64,000 bases of DNA from UBA1479 sp002706405 (GCA_963972255.1 CAXATO010000007.1:62001-126000); one strand, 5' to 3'. Numbered from the stretch's first letter, positions 26,330-35,504 are shown. Numbers and translations: made by a program. The notes: generated by a model not told the origin, from the sequence alone.

Positions 26330-27469
26330 GTGAAGTATGACCTTTTCATTGACCGTGACTACATGGTCGAAATCCTGGCCAAGCTTTTGGCCACGCCCAG
26401 CCCGACCGGCATGACGGACGAGGTCGTCGGCCTGGTCTGCGAAGAGCTGAAGGAACTCGATATCCCTTTCGAGTTGACCCGCCGGGGCGCCATCCGCGCC
26501 GACCTGAAGGGCAAGGAAGCGTCGCCGGACCGCGCCATCGCGGCCCATCTGGACACGCTGGGCGCCATGGTCAAGGGCTTCCGCCTGGGCGGGCGGCTCG
26601 AGGTCGTGCCGATCGGCCATTGGTCGTCGCGGTTCGCTGAAGGGGCACGCTGCACGGTTCATTCCGACGGCGGGCGCACGTTCCGCGGCACCATTCTGCC
26701 GGCCAAGGCATCGGGCCATACCTATAACGAAGCGATCGACACCCAGCCGACGGACTGGGCCGAGGTTGAATTGCGTCTGGACGAACGGGTCGGCTACGAA
26801 CACGAAGTGCGGGCGCTGGGCATCAACGTCGGCGACACCATTTCCATCGACCCCATGACTGAGTTCATGCCCAACGGTTTCGTGTTCTCGCGCCATCTGG
26901 ACGACAAGGCCGGGGTCGCCGCCGTGCTGGCGGCGGCGCGGGCCGTCAAGCGTTCGGGCCGGCTCCTGCCTATCGACTGTCATCTTCTGTTCACCATCAC
27001 GGAAGAAGTCGGCGTCGGCGCCTCGGCCGTGCTGCACGGCGACGTGGCGGAGCTTGTGTCCATCGACAACGGCACCATCGCGCCGGGCCAGCACACCTCC
27101 GAATACGGTGTCACCATCGCCATGCAGGATTCCTCGGGGCCCTTCGACTGGCACCTGTCGCGTTCGCTGATCGACATGTGCGTGGGCCACGGGATCGAAC
27201 ATTCGCGCGACGTGTTCCGCTTCTACCGGTCCGACGCGGCGGCGGCGCTGGAGGCCGGCAACGACATCCGCACCGCGTTGTTGTGCTTCGCCCTGGATGC
27301 ATCCCACGGGTACGAGCGCACGCATCTCGATTCGGTGATGGCGCTGGCGCGGCTGCTGACGCTCTACATGCAATCCAAGCCCATGTTCCTGCGCGACAAG
27401 GATGCGCTCGGGCCGCTCGGCGATCTGCCGGCGACGGAACGGGACAAGCCGGCCAAGGCCGCCCAGTAG
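26330..27469 (+). CDS. NAGGN-associated M42 family metallopeptidase
   Basis: The product is 379 aa. The M42 cocatalytic zinc ligands are visible: His73 and Asp75 in AHLDTLG, the bridging Asp in RHLDDKAG (about 193), Glu-Glu in TEEVG (about 227), an Asp in SIDNGT and a late His in SHGYERTH. This subgroup sits with asnO and ngg in many proteobacteria; it probably recycles or tunes NAGGN. It starts at GTG 26330 with GGAG 7 nt before it, 11 bp after ngg. The protein is cytoplasmic. Confidence 0.9.
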   Translation: MKYDLFIDRDYMVEILAKLLATPSPTGMTDEVVGLVCEELKELDIPFELTRRGAIRADLKGKEASPDRAIAAHLDTLGAMVKGFRLGGRLEVVPIGHWSSRFAEGARCTVHSDGGRTFRGTILPAKASGHTYNEAIDTQPTDWAEVELRLDERVGYEHEVRALGINVGDTISIDPMTEFMPNGFVFSRHLDDKAGVAAVLAAARAVKRSGRLLPIDCHLLFTITEEVGVGASAVLHGDVAELVSIDNGTIAPGQHTSEYGVTIAMQDSSGPFDWHLSRSLIDMCVGHGIEHSRDVFRFYRSDAAAALEAGNDIRTALLCFALDASHGYERTHLDSVMALARLLTLYMQSKPMFLRDKDALGPLGDLPATERDKPAKAAQ

Positions 27470-27558
27470 GGACTTGCCGGGGCCGCCGGCCTGGGCGAGA
27501 CTGCTCCCCTGGACATAGCGAGAGAACACGACGCCCTCAAACGAGGGACGGGGGGAAC

Positions 27559-29166
27559 ATGACGCAGGGAATGGTGGTCGCACCGCAACCGGAACCGGTT
27601 GAGGTCGGCGCAGAGGTCTTAAGGTCGGGCGGCAACGCCGTGGACGCCGCCGTCGCGACGGCCCTGGCGCAGACGGTGGTCGACCCTTTCATGTGCGGCA
27701 TCGCCGGGTTTGGCAGCATGCACCTGTACTTGCCGTCCGTCGGCCAGCATCTGTGCCTCGACTTTCACGCCCGCGCCCCCGGCGCCGTCACCGACACCAT
27801 GTGGCAGGACCTTCTGGAAAAAGAGGCCGAAGACGGCTTCGGCTTCATCCTGAAGGGGCGCGTCAACGAAGTCGGCTATCAGGCGATCGCCACGCCGGAA
27901 ACGCTCCGCGCATTGGACACGGCGCTGACGCGTTTCGGCACCCGTTCCCTCGCTGATCTTTTGAAGCCGGCCATCGCCCTGGCGCGGGACGGCTACATGA
28001 TCCGCCCGCATATGCACCGCTTTTGGACGCAGGAAGAACCGGCGGGCCGGGTGCAGCATATCGAATACCTGCGCGCCAGCCCGGCCACGGCCAAGACCTA
28101 CCTGAACGCCGACGGCAGCTTGAAGACGCCGGGCATGACGATCAAGAACCCGGACATGGCGCAGACGCTGGAGCGCATCGCCAACAACGGCGCCGACGAC
28201 TTCTACCAAGGGGAAATCGCGGGAAAGATCGCCGCGGACATGGCGGCCAACGGCGGGCTGATCTCGGCCGCCGATCTCGCCAATTGCGGGCCTGAGGAAA
28301 CGGAACCCCTGTGGTCCGAATACCGGGGGCTTCGGGTGTCGTCCTGCCCGCCGCCGGGCGGCGGGATCATGGTCCTGCAGATGCTGAATATCCTGGAAAA
28401 TTTCGACCTGGCGGCCATGGGCCACAACTCGCCCGACTACATCCGCACGGTCGCCGAGGCCATGAAGATTTCCACCGTCGACAAGGACCGGGGCGTCGGC
28501 GACCCGCGCTTCGTCGACGTGCCGGTGGCGCACTTGCTGGACAAGGGTTACGCCGCCGACTGCGCGGCCCGCATCAAGGCGGGCGAGGTCACCCATGTGC
28601 CTCGCGTCGGCCGTGATAAGGAAAGCAAGGACACGACCCATCTATGCGTCGTCGACCGGGCCGGTGATTGCGTCAGCCTGACCCATTCCCTCGGCATGCC
28701 GTCGGGCGTGACTACGGACGGGCTCGGCTTTATCTACAATGGCTGCATGGGCGTGTTCGATCCTCGGCCGGGGCAGGTCGGTTCTCTTGCCCCCGGCAAG
28801 GCGCGGTTTACCTCCATGGCGCCGACCATCCTGTTCGACGGCGATCAACCCCGCTTTATCGTGGGTGCTCCCGGCGGCACCTATATCGCCATGGGCGTGC
28901 TGCAGGCGATCCTCAACCATGTGGACTTCGGCATGGATGCCCAGCAGGCTGTCTCGGCGCCCCGGTTCTCGGCCACCAGCGACATCATCGAAATCGTCAA
29001 CCGCATCCCCCGCGCGGTCGAGGCCGACCTCAACGGGCGCGGTTATCGCACCCGGCGTTATCCCATCAATTTCCATTTTGCCGGCGTGCATGCAATTCGC
29101 CTGAAGGACGGCAAGGCGGACGGCGGTGCCGACCCGGGCCGCGACGGCATGGCGATGGCGGTCTAG
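27559..29166 (+). CDS. gamma-glutamyltransferase-like Ntn hydrolase
   Basis: The product is 535 aa. It begins VEVGAEVLRSGGNAVDAAVATALAQ, the conserved opening of gamma-glutamyltranspeptidases, and has the autoprocessing site DTTHLCVVD, which makes Thr359 the likely N-terminal nucleophile of the small subunit. PSGVTTDGLGFIYNG and APGGTYI belong to the small subunit. Unlike E. coli Ggt it lacks a signal peptide, so it acts in the cytoplasm. It lies 89 bp after the NAGGN peptidase in the same direction. Cleavage of an imported or internal glutamyl compound is plausible, but the substrate is unproved. Confidence 0.85.
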   Translation: MTQGMVVAPQPEPVEVGAEVLRSGGNAVDAAVATALAQTVVDPFMCGIAGFGSMHLYLPSVGQHLCLDFHARAPGAVTDTMWQDLLEKEAEDGFGFILKGRVNEVGYQAIATPETLRALDTALTRFGTRSLADLLKPAIALARDGYMIRPHMHRFWTQEEPAGRVQHIEYLRASPATAKTYLNADGSLKTPGMTIKNPDMAQTLERIANNGADDFYQGEIAGKIAADMAANGGLISAADLANCGPEETEPLWSEYRGLRVSSCPPPGGGIMVLQMLNILENFDLAAMGHNSPDYIRTVAEAMKISTVDKDRGVGDPRFVDVPVAHLLDKGYAADCAARIKAGEVTHVPRVGRDKESKDTTHLCVVDRAGDCVSLTHSLGMPSGVTTDGLGFIYNGCMGVFDPRPGQVGSLAPGKARFTSMAPTILFDGDQPRFIVGAPGGTYIAMGVLQAILNHVDFGMDAQQAVSAPRFSATSDIIEIVNRIPRAVEADLNGRGYRTRRYPINFHFAGVHAIRLKDGKADGGADPGRDGMAMAV

Positions 29167-29446
29167 GCCGCCCGGTTCCGCCGCTGACGGGCCGTCCGCC
29201 CCGGCCGGGTCCCCTCACGAAATCTTGAAAACCGTCTGCGCGCGCGGGTTTTCATGGCTTTAAAATACATAAATTAAATGTATTAAAAATATTAATTACA
29301 AATACATTGACGATTTTACGATTATGAACCACATTCTGATTGTGGATTAGATCATAATCTACGAATAACTTTGCGAAAATAGCTCAACGGCCTGAGTTTT
29401 CGCCAAATTCAGCGTCGCCCCAGGCAGGACAAGGTTCAAACGACTC
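29167..29446. promoter_or_regulatory. AT-rich intergenic region upstream of cysG
   Basis: This 280-bp gap drops sharply in GC. It contains a hairpin TGAAAACC/GGTTTTCA (29226-29233, 29247-29254), which may end the preceding operon. A dyad AATACAT/ATGTATT follows (29264-29270, 29278-29284), then repeated ATTAA/TACAT words, a possible -35 TTGACG (29307-29312) and TAGAT-CATA-ATCTA near 29347. It looks like a regulated promoter for the sulfur genes. No protein-coding frame is visible. Confidence 0.5.
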
Positions 29447-30850
29447 ATGCGGCAGTTTCCCATCTTCTTCGCGGTGCAGGACCGGCCCGTGCTGATCGCC
29501 GGCGGCGGTGAGGCCGCGGTGCGCAAGCTGCGCTTGCTGCTGAAGGCCGGCGCGCGTGTGACCGTCGTCGCCCCGGATGCCAATGACGAGATCCTGGATC
29601 TGGTCGAGGCGGGCGATGTCGACTGGCAGGCGCGGCCCTTAGTGGCCGAGGACCTCGCCGGTGCCGCTTTGGCCTATGGCGCCACGGGGATCGACGCCGT
29701 CGACCGTCAGGTCAGTGACGCCGCGCGCAAGGCCGGCGTGCCCGTCAACGTGGTCGATCGGCCGGAACTGTCCGATTTCATTACCCCGGCGATCATCGAA
29801 CGCGATGCCATCACCGTCGCCGTGTCGTCGGGGGGAACAGCGCCTGTGCTGGCGCGGGGCGTGAAGGCCGCCATCGAGCGCCTGTTGCATCCCAACCTGG
29901 GCCGTCTGGCCCTGTTCGCCGAACGGTTCCGGGGCGCGGTAAAGGCCGTGGTGCCGGCGGGCCGGGCGCGCCTGCGCTTCTGGGACAAGTTCTTCGACGG
30001 GCCGATCGCGGCCCGTGTGCTGGCCGGTGACGAAGCCGGCGCGGCCGAGGACATGCTGTCCTACGTCAACCGCCGCGGTCGGGCAGAGGACGGCATCGTC
30101 CACATCGTCGGCGCCGGGCCGGGCGCGGCGGACCTCATGACACTGCGGGGCCAGCGGCTGCTGGAACAGGCCGACGTGATCGTTCACGACCGCCTGATCG
30201 GCGACGGCATTCTTGACCTTGCGCGGCGCGACGCGGATCGCATCGACGTGGGCAAGACTCCGGGCCATCATCCGGTGCCCCAGGATAAGATCAACGACAT
30301 CCTCATTGCCCAGGCCCGTCAGGGCAAACGGGTGGTGCGTCTCAAGGGCGGCGATCCCTTTGTGTTCGGGCGCGGCGGCGAGGAACTGCAGGCTCTGACT
30401 GCCGCCGGGATCCGCGCCGAAGTCGTGCCCGGCATCACCGCCGCCACGGCCTGCGCCGCCGCCACCGGCATTCCGTTGACCCATCGGGGCCATGCCTCGG
30501 CGGTCACCTTCGTCACCGGTCATAAGGGCGACGGCGATGCCCCGGATGTCGACTGGGCGGCGCTGGCGCACTCGGGCGCCACGCTGGCCATCTACATGGG
30601 CGTGGGCGGCGCCGCAAGGCTATCGGGCGATCTCTCCCGCCACGGCCTTGCCGACACGCCCGTCGCTGTCATCGAAAACGGGACCCGCCCGGAACAGCGG
30701 GTTTTCACCGGCCGGGTCCACGGCCTGGATGCCCTGGTGCGGGCGAACGGGATCACGGGACCGGCCTTGATCGTAATCGGCGACGTCGCGGCCTTGGCCG
30801 GCGTCGTCCCTGCGGACGTGCGGCAGGTGCCGCTCGCCGCCGCGGTGTAA
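29447..30850 (+). CDS. cysG: siroheme synthase
   Basis: The product is 467 aa and trifunctional. The N-terminal precorrin-2 dehydrogenase/ferrochelatase domain (VLIAGGGEAAVRK, about 15-27) occupies residues 1-205. The C-terminal uroporphyrinogen III methyltransferase begins at IVGAGPGAADLMTLRG (about 220) and has RLKGGDPFVFGRGGEE and PGITAATACAAATGIPLTHRG. Together they make siroheme for the sulfite/nitrite reductase encoded two genes downstream. An AAGG-type site lies before the ATG. Confidence 0.95.
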   Translation: MRQFPIFFAVQDRPVLIAGGGEAAVRKLRLLLKAGARVTVVAPDANDEILDLVEAGDVDWQARPLVAEDLAGAALAYGATGIDAVDRQVSDAARKAGVPVNVVDRPELSDFITPAIIERDAITVAVSSGGTAPVLARGVKAAIERLLHPNLGRLALFAERFRGAVKAVVPAGRARLRFWDKFFDGPIAARVLAGDEAGAAEDMLSYVNRRGRAEDGIVHIVGAGPGAADLMTLRGQRLLEQADVIVHDRLIGDGILDLARRDADRIDVGKTPGHHPVPQDKINDILIAQARQGKRVVRLKGGDPFVFGRGGEELQALTAAGIRAEVVPGITAATACAAATGIPLTHRGHASAVTFVTGHKGDGDAPDVDWAALAHSGATLAIYMGVGGAARLSGDLSRHGLADTPVAVIENGTRPEQRVFTGRVHGLDALVRANGITGPALIVIGDVAALAGVVPADVRQVPLAAAV

Positions 30851-30872
30851 TTCAGAAATAAGGAACGAAACG

Positions 30873-31226
30873 ATGGTTCTACAGGTTGTTACGGGTAACC
30901 GCCTCGCCGACGGCGTCGTCATCTTCCTGGGGCAGGACGGCGGTTGGACCCCCAATATCGACGCCGCCCGTGTCGCCACGGCCGAAGAAGAGGCCGGCAC
31001 TCTTCAAGAACTGGCCAAGGCCGCGGAAAAGGCCAGCATGGTGGTCGGTCCCTACCTGATCGAGGTTACCGATCTGAACGGCGCGTTGACTCCCGTGCGC
31101 TATCGCGAACGGCTGCGCGCCTATGGCCCCTCCACCCATCCCGAGTTCGGTCGCCCCGATGTGCCCGATCATCTGCGCATGGGCTCGGAAGCCGACTATG
31201 CGCACATGAACGGCGTCGCCGGCTGA
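30873..31226 (+). CDS. DUF2849 domain protein
   Basis: The product is 117 aa, starting VLQVVTGNRLADGVVIFL and ending with the family's proline-rich GRPDVPDHLRMG segment. DUF2849 proteins occur almost only between cysG and the sulfite reductase gene in alphaproteobacteria, as here. The biochemical role is unknown; a function in siroheme delivery or reductase assembly would fit the context but is inference. It lies 22 bp after cysG with AAGGAACG upstream. Confidence 0.85.
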   Translation: MVLQVVTGNRLADGVVIFLGQDGGWTPNIDAARVATAEEEAGTLQELAKAAEKASMVVGPYLIEVTDLNGALTPVRYRERLRAYGPSTHPEFGRPDVPDHLRMGSEADYAHMNGVAG

Positions 31227-31269
31227 CCGGTCGTCCGCGACTGCATCTCGCAAGGAAAGAAGAAACGAC

Positions 31270-32931
31270 ATGTACCGTTACGACGAATTCGATCACGCCA
31301 TGGTCAAGGACCGGGTCGAGCAGTTCCGCGGCCAAATCGCCCGCCGTATGGCCGGTGACCTGGCCGAGGAACAGTTCCGCCCGCTGCGCCTGCAGAACGG
31401 GCTCTACCTGCAACTCCACGCCTACATGCTGCGGGTCGCCATTCCTTACGGCCAACTCAACGCCGTACAGATGCGCAAGCTCGCTCATATCGCGCGGACC
31501 TATGACAAGGGCTATGGCCACTTCACCACGCGCCAGAACATTCAGTTCAACTGGCCGAAGCTGAGCCAGGTCGCCGATATCCTGGACGAACTGGCGAGCG
31601 TCGAGATGCATGCGATCCAGACGTCCGGCAACTGCATCCGCAACACCACTGCCGACCAATACGCGGGCGTGACGGCGGATGAGATCGAGGATCCCCGCAT
31701 CTTTGCAGAGATCATCCGCCAGTGGTCGACCTTCCACCCGGAATTCACCTTTCTGCCGCGTAAGTTCAAGATCGCCGTCTCGGGCGCGGTCGGCGCCGAC
31801 CGCGCCGCCGTGCGTTTCCACGATATCGGCCTGTTCATCGTGAAGAACGACGCGGGCGAGGTCGGGTTCGAAGTTTGGGTCGGCGGCGGCCTGGGCCGCA
31901 CGCCCATGATCGGCAAAAAGATCCGCGACTTCGTGGCCAAGGCCGATCTGCTCGCTTATCTGGAAGCGGTGCTTCGCGTCTACAACATGCTCGGGCGCCG
32001 CGACAACATGTACAAGGCGCGCATCAAAATTCTGGTTCACGAAACGGGGGTTGAGGAATTCACCCGCCTGGTCGAAGAGGAATTCCTCGATACCCGGGGC
32101 GGCGATCTTGACCTTCCGGCCGAAGAAATCGATCGCATCGCCGCCTATTTTCAGCCGCCGGCCTACGAGGCGCTTGCCGATGATCCGCCGGCCCTGACCG
32201 CGCGCCGGTTCGAGGACAAGGACTTCAATGCCTGGGTGCGGGTCAATGTCGCGCGCCACAAGGTGGCCGGCTATGCCATCGCCAATATATCACTGAAGCC
32301 CGTGGGCGCGCCGCCTGGCGACATGTCGGCAGACCAGATGGATGCCGTTGCGGACCTGGCGGAAAAGTTCTCGATCGGCGGCATCCGGGTGACCCACGAA
32401 CAGAACCTGGTGCTGCCCGACGTGCGCCAGGAGCAGCTTTACGACCTGTGGCGGGGCCTGCGCGACCAAGGGCTGGCCGACGCCAACCTGGATCACATCG
32501 GAGACATCATCTGCTGCCCGGGGCTGGATTTCTGCTCGCTCGCCAATGCGCGCTCCATTCCCGTTGCCGAACAGATCAGCCGCCGGTTCGCGGATCTGGA
32601 CCGCCAGTACGACATCGGAGAACTGCGCTTGAAAATCTCCGGCTGCATCAACGCCTGCGGCCATCACCATGTGGGCCACATCGGCATTCTGGGCGTCGAC
32701 CGCAAGGACCAGGAGTACTACCAGATCACCCTGGGCGGTGCGCCCGGGGAAGATGCCGCCATCGGCACCAAGATCGGCGCGGCGTTCTCCGCCGCCGAGA
32801 TTGTCGATGCGGTCGAGACCGTGGTGAACACCTATCTTGCCATCCGCCAGCCGAAGGAACGGTTCATCGATACTTTCCGACGCGTCGGCGATGCGCCTTT
32901 CAAGGAGAGCCTTTATGACAAAGCTGCTTAA
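31270..32931 (+). CDS. cysI: ferredoxin-type sulfite/nitrite reductase
   Basis: The product is 553 aa. The 4Fe-4S/siroheme ligand set is clear: Cys residues in CCPGLDFCSLANARS (about 415-421) and SGCINACGHHHVGHIG (about 459-463). The N-terminal parachute and repeat domains are present (GHFTTRQNIQFNW). It reduces sulfite to sulfide (or nitrite to ammonia) with six electrons. The downstream DUF934 partner favours sulfite. AAGGAAAG precedes the ATG. Confidence 0.92.
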   Translation: MYRYDEFDHAMVKDRVEQFRGQIARRMAGDLAEEQFRPLRLQNGLYLQLHAYMLRVAIPYGQLNAVQMRKLAHIARTYDKGYGHFTTRQNIQFNWPKLSQVADILDELASVEMHAIQTSGNCIRNTTADQYAGVTADEIEDPRIFAEIIRQWSTFHPEFTFLPRKFKIAVSGAVGADRAAVRFHDIGLFIVKNDAGEVGFEVWVGGGLGRTPMIGKKIRDFVAKADLLAYLEAVLRVYNMLGRRDNMYKARIKILVHETGVEEFTRLVEEEFLDTRGGDLDLPAEEIDRIAAYFQPPAYEALADDPPALTARRFEDKDFNAWVRVNVARHKVAGYAIANISLKPVGAPPGDMSADQMDAVADLAEKFSIGGIRVTHEQNLVLPDVRQEQLYDLWRGLRDQGLADANLDHIGDIICCPGLDFCSLANARSIPVAEQISRRFADLDRQYDIGELRLKISGCINACGHHHVGHIGILGVDRKDQEYYQITLGGAPGEDAAIGTKIGAAFSAAEIVDAVETVVNTYLAIRQPKERFIDTFRRVGDAPFKESLYDKAA

Positions 32932-33430
32932 GAACGGGAAAACCGTTGCCGATACCTGGACCCATGTGACGGACGATGATGCGGTGCCGGAAACGGGCCC
33001 AGTGATCGTGACGCTGGCCCGCTGGCGGGCGGAACACAACACGTTGGCCGCGCGCAAGGACGGCCTGGGCATTCGCCTGGAAAGCGGACAGTCGCCGGAA
33101 GCGATCAAGGACGACCTGTCCCGCTTTGCCGTGGTGGCGCTTGAGTTTCCCAAGTTCGCTGACGGCCGGGCCTATTCCTATGCCCGCATGCTGAAGGAGC
33201 GCCTGGGATACACGGGCGAGGTGCGGGCCGTGGGCGACGTGCTGCGCGACCAATACCGCGCCATGCACCGCTGCGGGTTCGATACCTTGGAAGTCGCGGG
33301 CGACGTCCCGGCGGACAAGCTGGAAGCGGATTGGCAGGCGGCGCTTGCTGAACTGCGCCATGCCTATCAGCCGGCATTGCGGGGGCCGGAACCGGTTCTG
33401 CGCCAGCGCCACCGCGCCGCCGCCGCCTGA
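32915..33430 (+). CDS. DUF934 domain protein
   Basis: The product is 171 aa. The region FPKFADGRAYSYARMLKERLGYTGEVRAVGDV with MHRCGFDTLEV is diagnostic for DUF934, a family found beside sulfite reductase and PAPS/APS reductase genes. It is presumed to assist sulfite reduction. The start overlaps the end of cysI by 17 nt and follows AAGGAGAG. The phosphoadenylylsulfate reductase gene cysH that commonly follows is not here; the next gene is convergent. Confidence 0.85.
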   Translation: MTKLLKNGKTVADTWTHVTDDDAVPETGPVIVTLARWRAEHNTLAARKDGLGIRLESGQSPEAIKDDLSRFAVVALEFPKFADGRAYSYARMLKERLGYTGEVRAVGDVLRDQYRAMHRCGFDTLEVAGDVPADKLEADWQAALAELRHAYQPALRGPEPVLRQRHRAAAA

Positions 33431-33455
33431 TCGTCGTAATGCGAGAAGATGTGGC

Positions 33456-35336
33456 TTAGCCGGCCGCCTGAAGCTCTGCGCGCCAGACCACTTCATAAAC
33501 CGGCACCGGACGCTCGATGCCCTTCATCTCGAAGTTGCCGGCTTCGCGGAATTGGATCGAGTGGCCGGTCACCAGATCGCGTACGGATTGGGTGACGAAG
33601 ATCTGTTCGGCATCCGCCTTGTCGCACACGCGGGCGGAAAGCTGCACGGTCGTGCCGAAGAAATCGTCTTCTTCCTGAACCGCGGCGCCGGCGTTCAGCC
33701 CGATGCGCACCTTGACCGGCACGTTGCCTTGCGTGCCGTTGTGCTTGGCCAGTTCCTGTTGCATCACCATGGTCGAGGCAACGGCGTTGGCGGCGTTGGA
33801 GAACACGGCCATGATGCCGTCGCCGGTATGTTTGACCTCCCGACCGTGATAGGCGGCAAGGGCGTTGCGCACGATGGCGTTATGGGTGCGCACGACCTGT
33901 TGGGCGCCCATGTCGCCCAGTTCCTGGGTCATCTTGGTCGAGCCCACCAAATCCGTGAACATGACCACGACGACGCCTTGGGCCGAGGCCTTGGCCGCCT
34001 TGTTGGAGGTGAAGCTCGAAAGAATATCCGGCAGTTCGCTGAAAGCCTTGGCGTCGCCGTCGATGAAGCGCTGCATGGCGGACCGGCCGGCGTCGATCAT
34101 GGCGCGGCTTTTCGAATCCTTTTCATATTCTTCGAACTTGTCGCAGAACGGCCCGGCCATGGCCTTCTTGGTGCCGATGGCGACGATGGCCTCGGAAATC
34201 ATGCCGTTGCGATGGGGGGCTTCGAGGCCGTTGTGCTTGGCCAATTGGTCGCCCGCCCCGGCGAGGTACAGGTTCAGCCCGAACTTGCCCAACTTGTCGA
34301 GTTTGGCCAATTGGGTGCGGATCGTGCTCAGGGCCAGTTCAAGAAATTTGAGCATGCTCTTGCGCGGCTCCGTCGGCACGTTGTCCGGCGGATAGTCGAG
34401 CCCGGACGCCGCCTGTGCCGATCCCGCTCCCGCTCCCGGTCCGCTGTCGCCGGTGCTCTCGCCCTCGAGGTCTCCCATGGGGTCATCGCCAAGGGAATCT
34501 TCCCGCCAACTGCCGAGCCCGGAATCGTAGGCATCAAGTTCGTCGTCGTCGTCCTGCCCATCGCGACGGGCATCCTGAAAATACTGGGCCAGGGTTTCGA
34601 TATCGCCTTCCTTGAGGAGAATCTTACCCACGATCAAGGCGGCGATGGCGAAGCCCAGAACAAGTCCGGCAATCATGAATCCGGGAATGTCGTAGCCGGC
34701 GGTGACCAACTGTCGCTGCAGAATCTCGAGCGGGATCTTCCCGGCAAAGGTCATGACGGCGGTGATGATGAACACGGTGACCAGGCGGGTGCCGATGGCG
34801 ATGAGAGGCGACTTCGGCGGCATGTCGGCCTCGGCCTCAAGCTGCGCGGCTTCTTCCGCGGCCCGCTTGACCGAATGGCTGCCGCCGATGGCGCCGGTCG
34901 CTTCGAGATGCTGTTTGGCGATCTTCTTATAGGCTTCGCCGGCGCTTTCGGCGCCACCTGCGCGCTTCTTCCGGCGCTTCTTGCCCGGGGCGCCGCGTTC
35001 GGCGGCCGGCTGGCCGGTGGCGCCATTGCCTGCGTCGGCGTGGCCATCGCCGTTTCCGCCGCCACCGTTTCCATTGCTCCGCGGCTTGGATTTTCCGGCC
35101 CGCGGAATGCCGGTCATCCAGGAAATCGTTTCCTGCGGCGGGCGGCCGTCGGGGTAGGTGCGCCGGTTCATCAGACGCACGGCTTGCCATTTGGCTTGAT
35201 CGTCGGCGTCGTGCGCAGCGGTCAGGGCTTCGAACTCATCCGTTTCAGCCCACTCGCCCTGGTGCACCCATTCGCCTTCGGGCGCCCGGCAATAGAGCAC
35301 GAACGTCGTTGTGTATACGACCCTAGCGGCAGCCAA
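33456..35336 (-). CDS. membrane-bound class III adenylate/guanylate cyclase
   Basis: The product is about 626 aa. A small N-terminal domain (TTTFVLYCRAPEGEWVHQG) is followed by a low-complexity Gly/Asn/Lys-Arg linker, two membrane helices (about 215-240 and 260-290), an acidic linker, a helical segment and the C-terminal class III cyclase domain. Metal-binding Asp residues are seen in FTDLVGST and HTGDGIMAVF. It makes cyclic AMP or GMP. No ATG suits the start; TTG 35336 has AGGAG exactly 8 nt upstream and begins the conserved domain, so I choose it. It is divergent from a subtilase gene. Confidence 0.85.
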   Translation of the reverse strand: MAAARVVYTTTFVLYCRAPEGEWVHQGEWAETDEFEALTAAHDADDQAKWQAVRLMNRRTYPDGRPPQETISWMTGIPRAGKSKPRSNGNGGGGNGDGHADAGNGATGQPAAERGAPGKKRRKKRAGGAESAGEAYKKIAKQHLEATGAIGGSHSVKRAAEEAAQLEAEADMPPKSPLIAIGTRLVTVFIITAVMTFAGKIPLEILQRQLVTAGYDIPGFMIAGLVLGFAIAALIVGKILLKEGDIETLAQYFQDARRDGQDDDDELDAYDSGLGSWREDSLGDDPMGDLEGESTGDSGPGAGAGSAQAASGLDYPPDNVPTEPRKSMLKFLELALSTIRTQLAKLDKLGKFGLNLYLAGAGDQLAKHNGLEAPHRNGMISEAIVAIGTKKAMAGPFCDKFEEYEKDSKSRAMIDAGRSAMQRFIDGDAKAFSELPDILSSFTSNKAAKASAQGVVVVMFTDLVGSTKMTQELGDMGAQQVVRTHNAIVRNALAAYHGREVKHTGDGIMAVFSNAANAVASTMVMQQELAKHNGTQGNVPVKVRIGLNAGAAVQEEDDFFGTTVQLSARVCDKADAEQIFVTQSVRDLVTGHSIQFREAGNFEMKGIERPVPVYEVVWRAELQAAG

Positions 35337-35344
35337 CGAAGCAG

Positions 35345-35349
35345 CTCCT
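35345..35349 (-). promoter_or_regulatory. ribosome binding site fixing a TTG start
   Basis: AGGAG on the minus strand, 8 nt before TTG 35334-35336. This decides the cyclase start in the absence of a usable ATG. Confidence 0.65.
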
Positions 35350-35448
35350 GTCTCGTGCAAACACCAAAAAACCCCTCTCGGCAACGCATCGTATATCGCG
35401 TGCCGAATCTGAATTCTAGGCAAGTTGGCGCCAAGTATGGCATTCAAC

Positions 35449-35504
35449 ACCAATGATTTGTACAGATTATCAGTTGTGAACCAATGATTTGTTGGAGATT
35501 GGTT
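35449..35504. promoter_or_regulatory. ACCAAT repeat cluster in the cyclase/subtilase spacer
   Basis: The 13-mer ACCAATGATTTGT occurs twice in direct orientation (35449-35461 and 35480-35492), 31 bp apart, about three helical turns. The second copy also forms an inverted pair AACCAAT...ATTGGTT (35479-35485, 35498-35504). Three ACCAAT half-sites in 56 bp suggest cooperative binding of a regulator. Confidence 0.6.

Noticed and set aside
32915..32931. A frameshift at the cysI/DUF934 junction
   Set aside because: Both proteins are of normal length; the 17-nt overlap and AAGGAGAG ribosome site are ordinary translational coupling.
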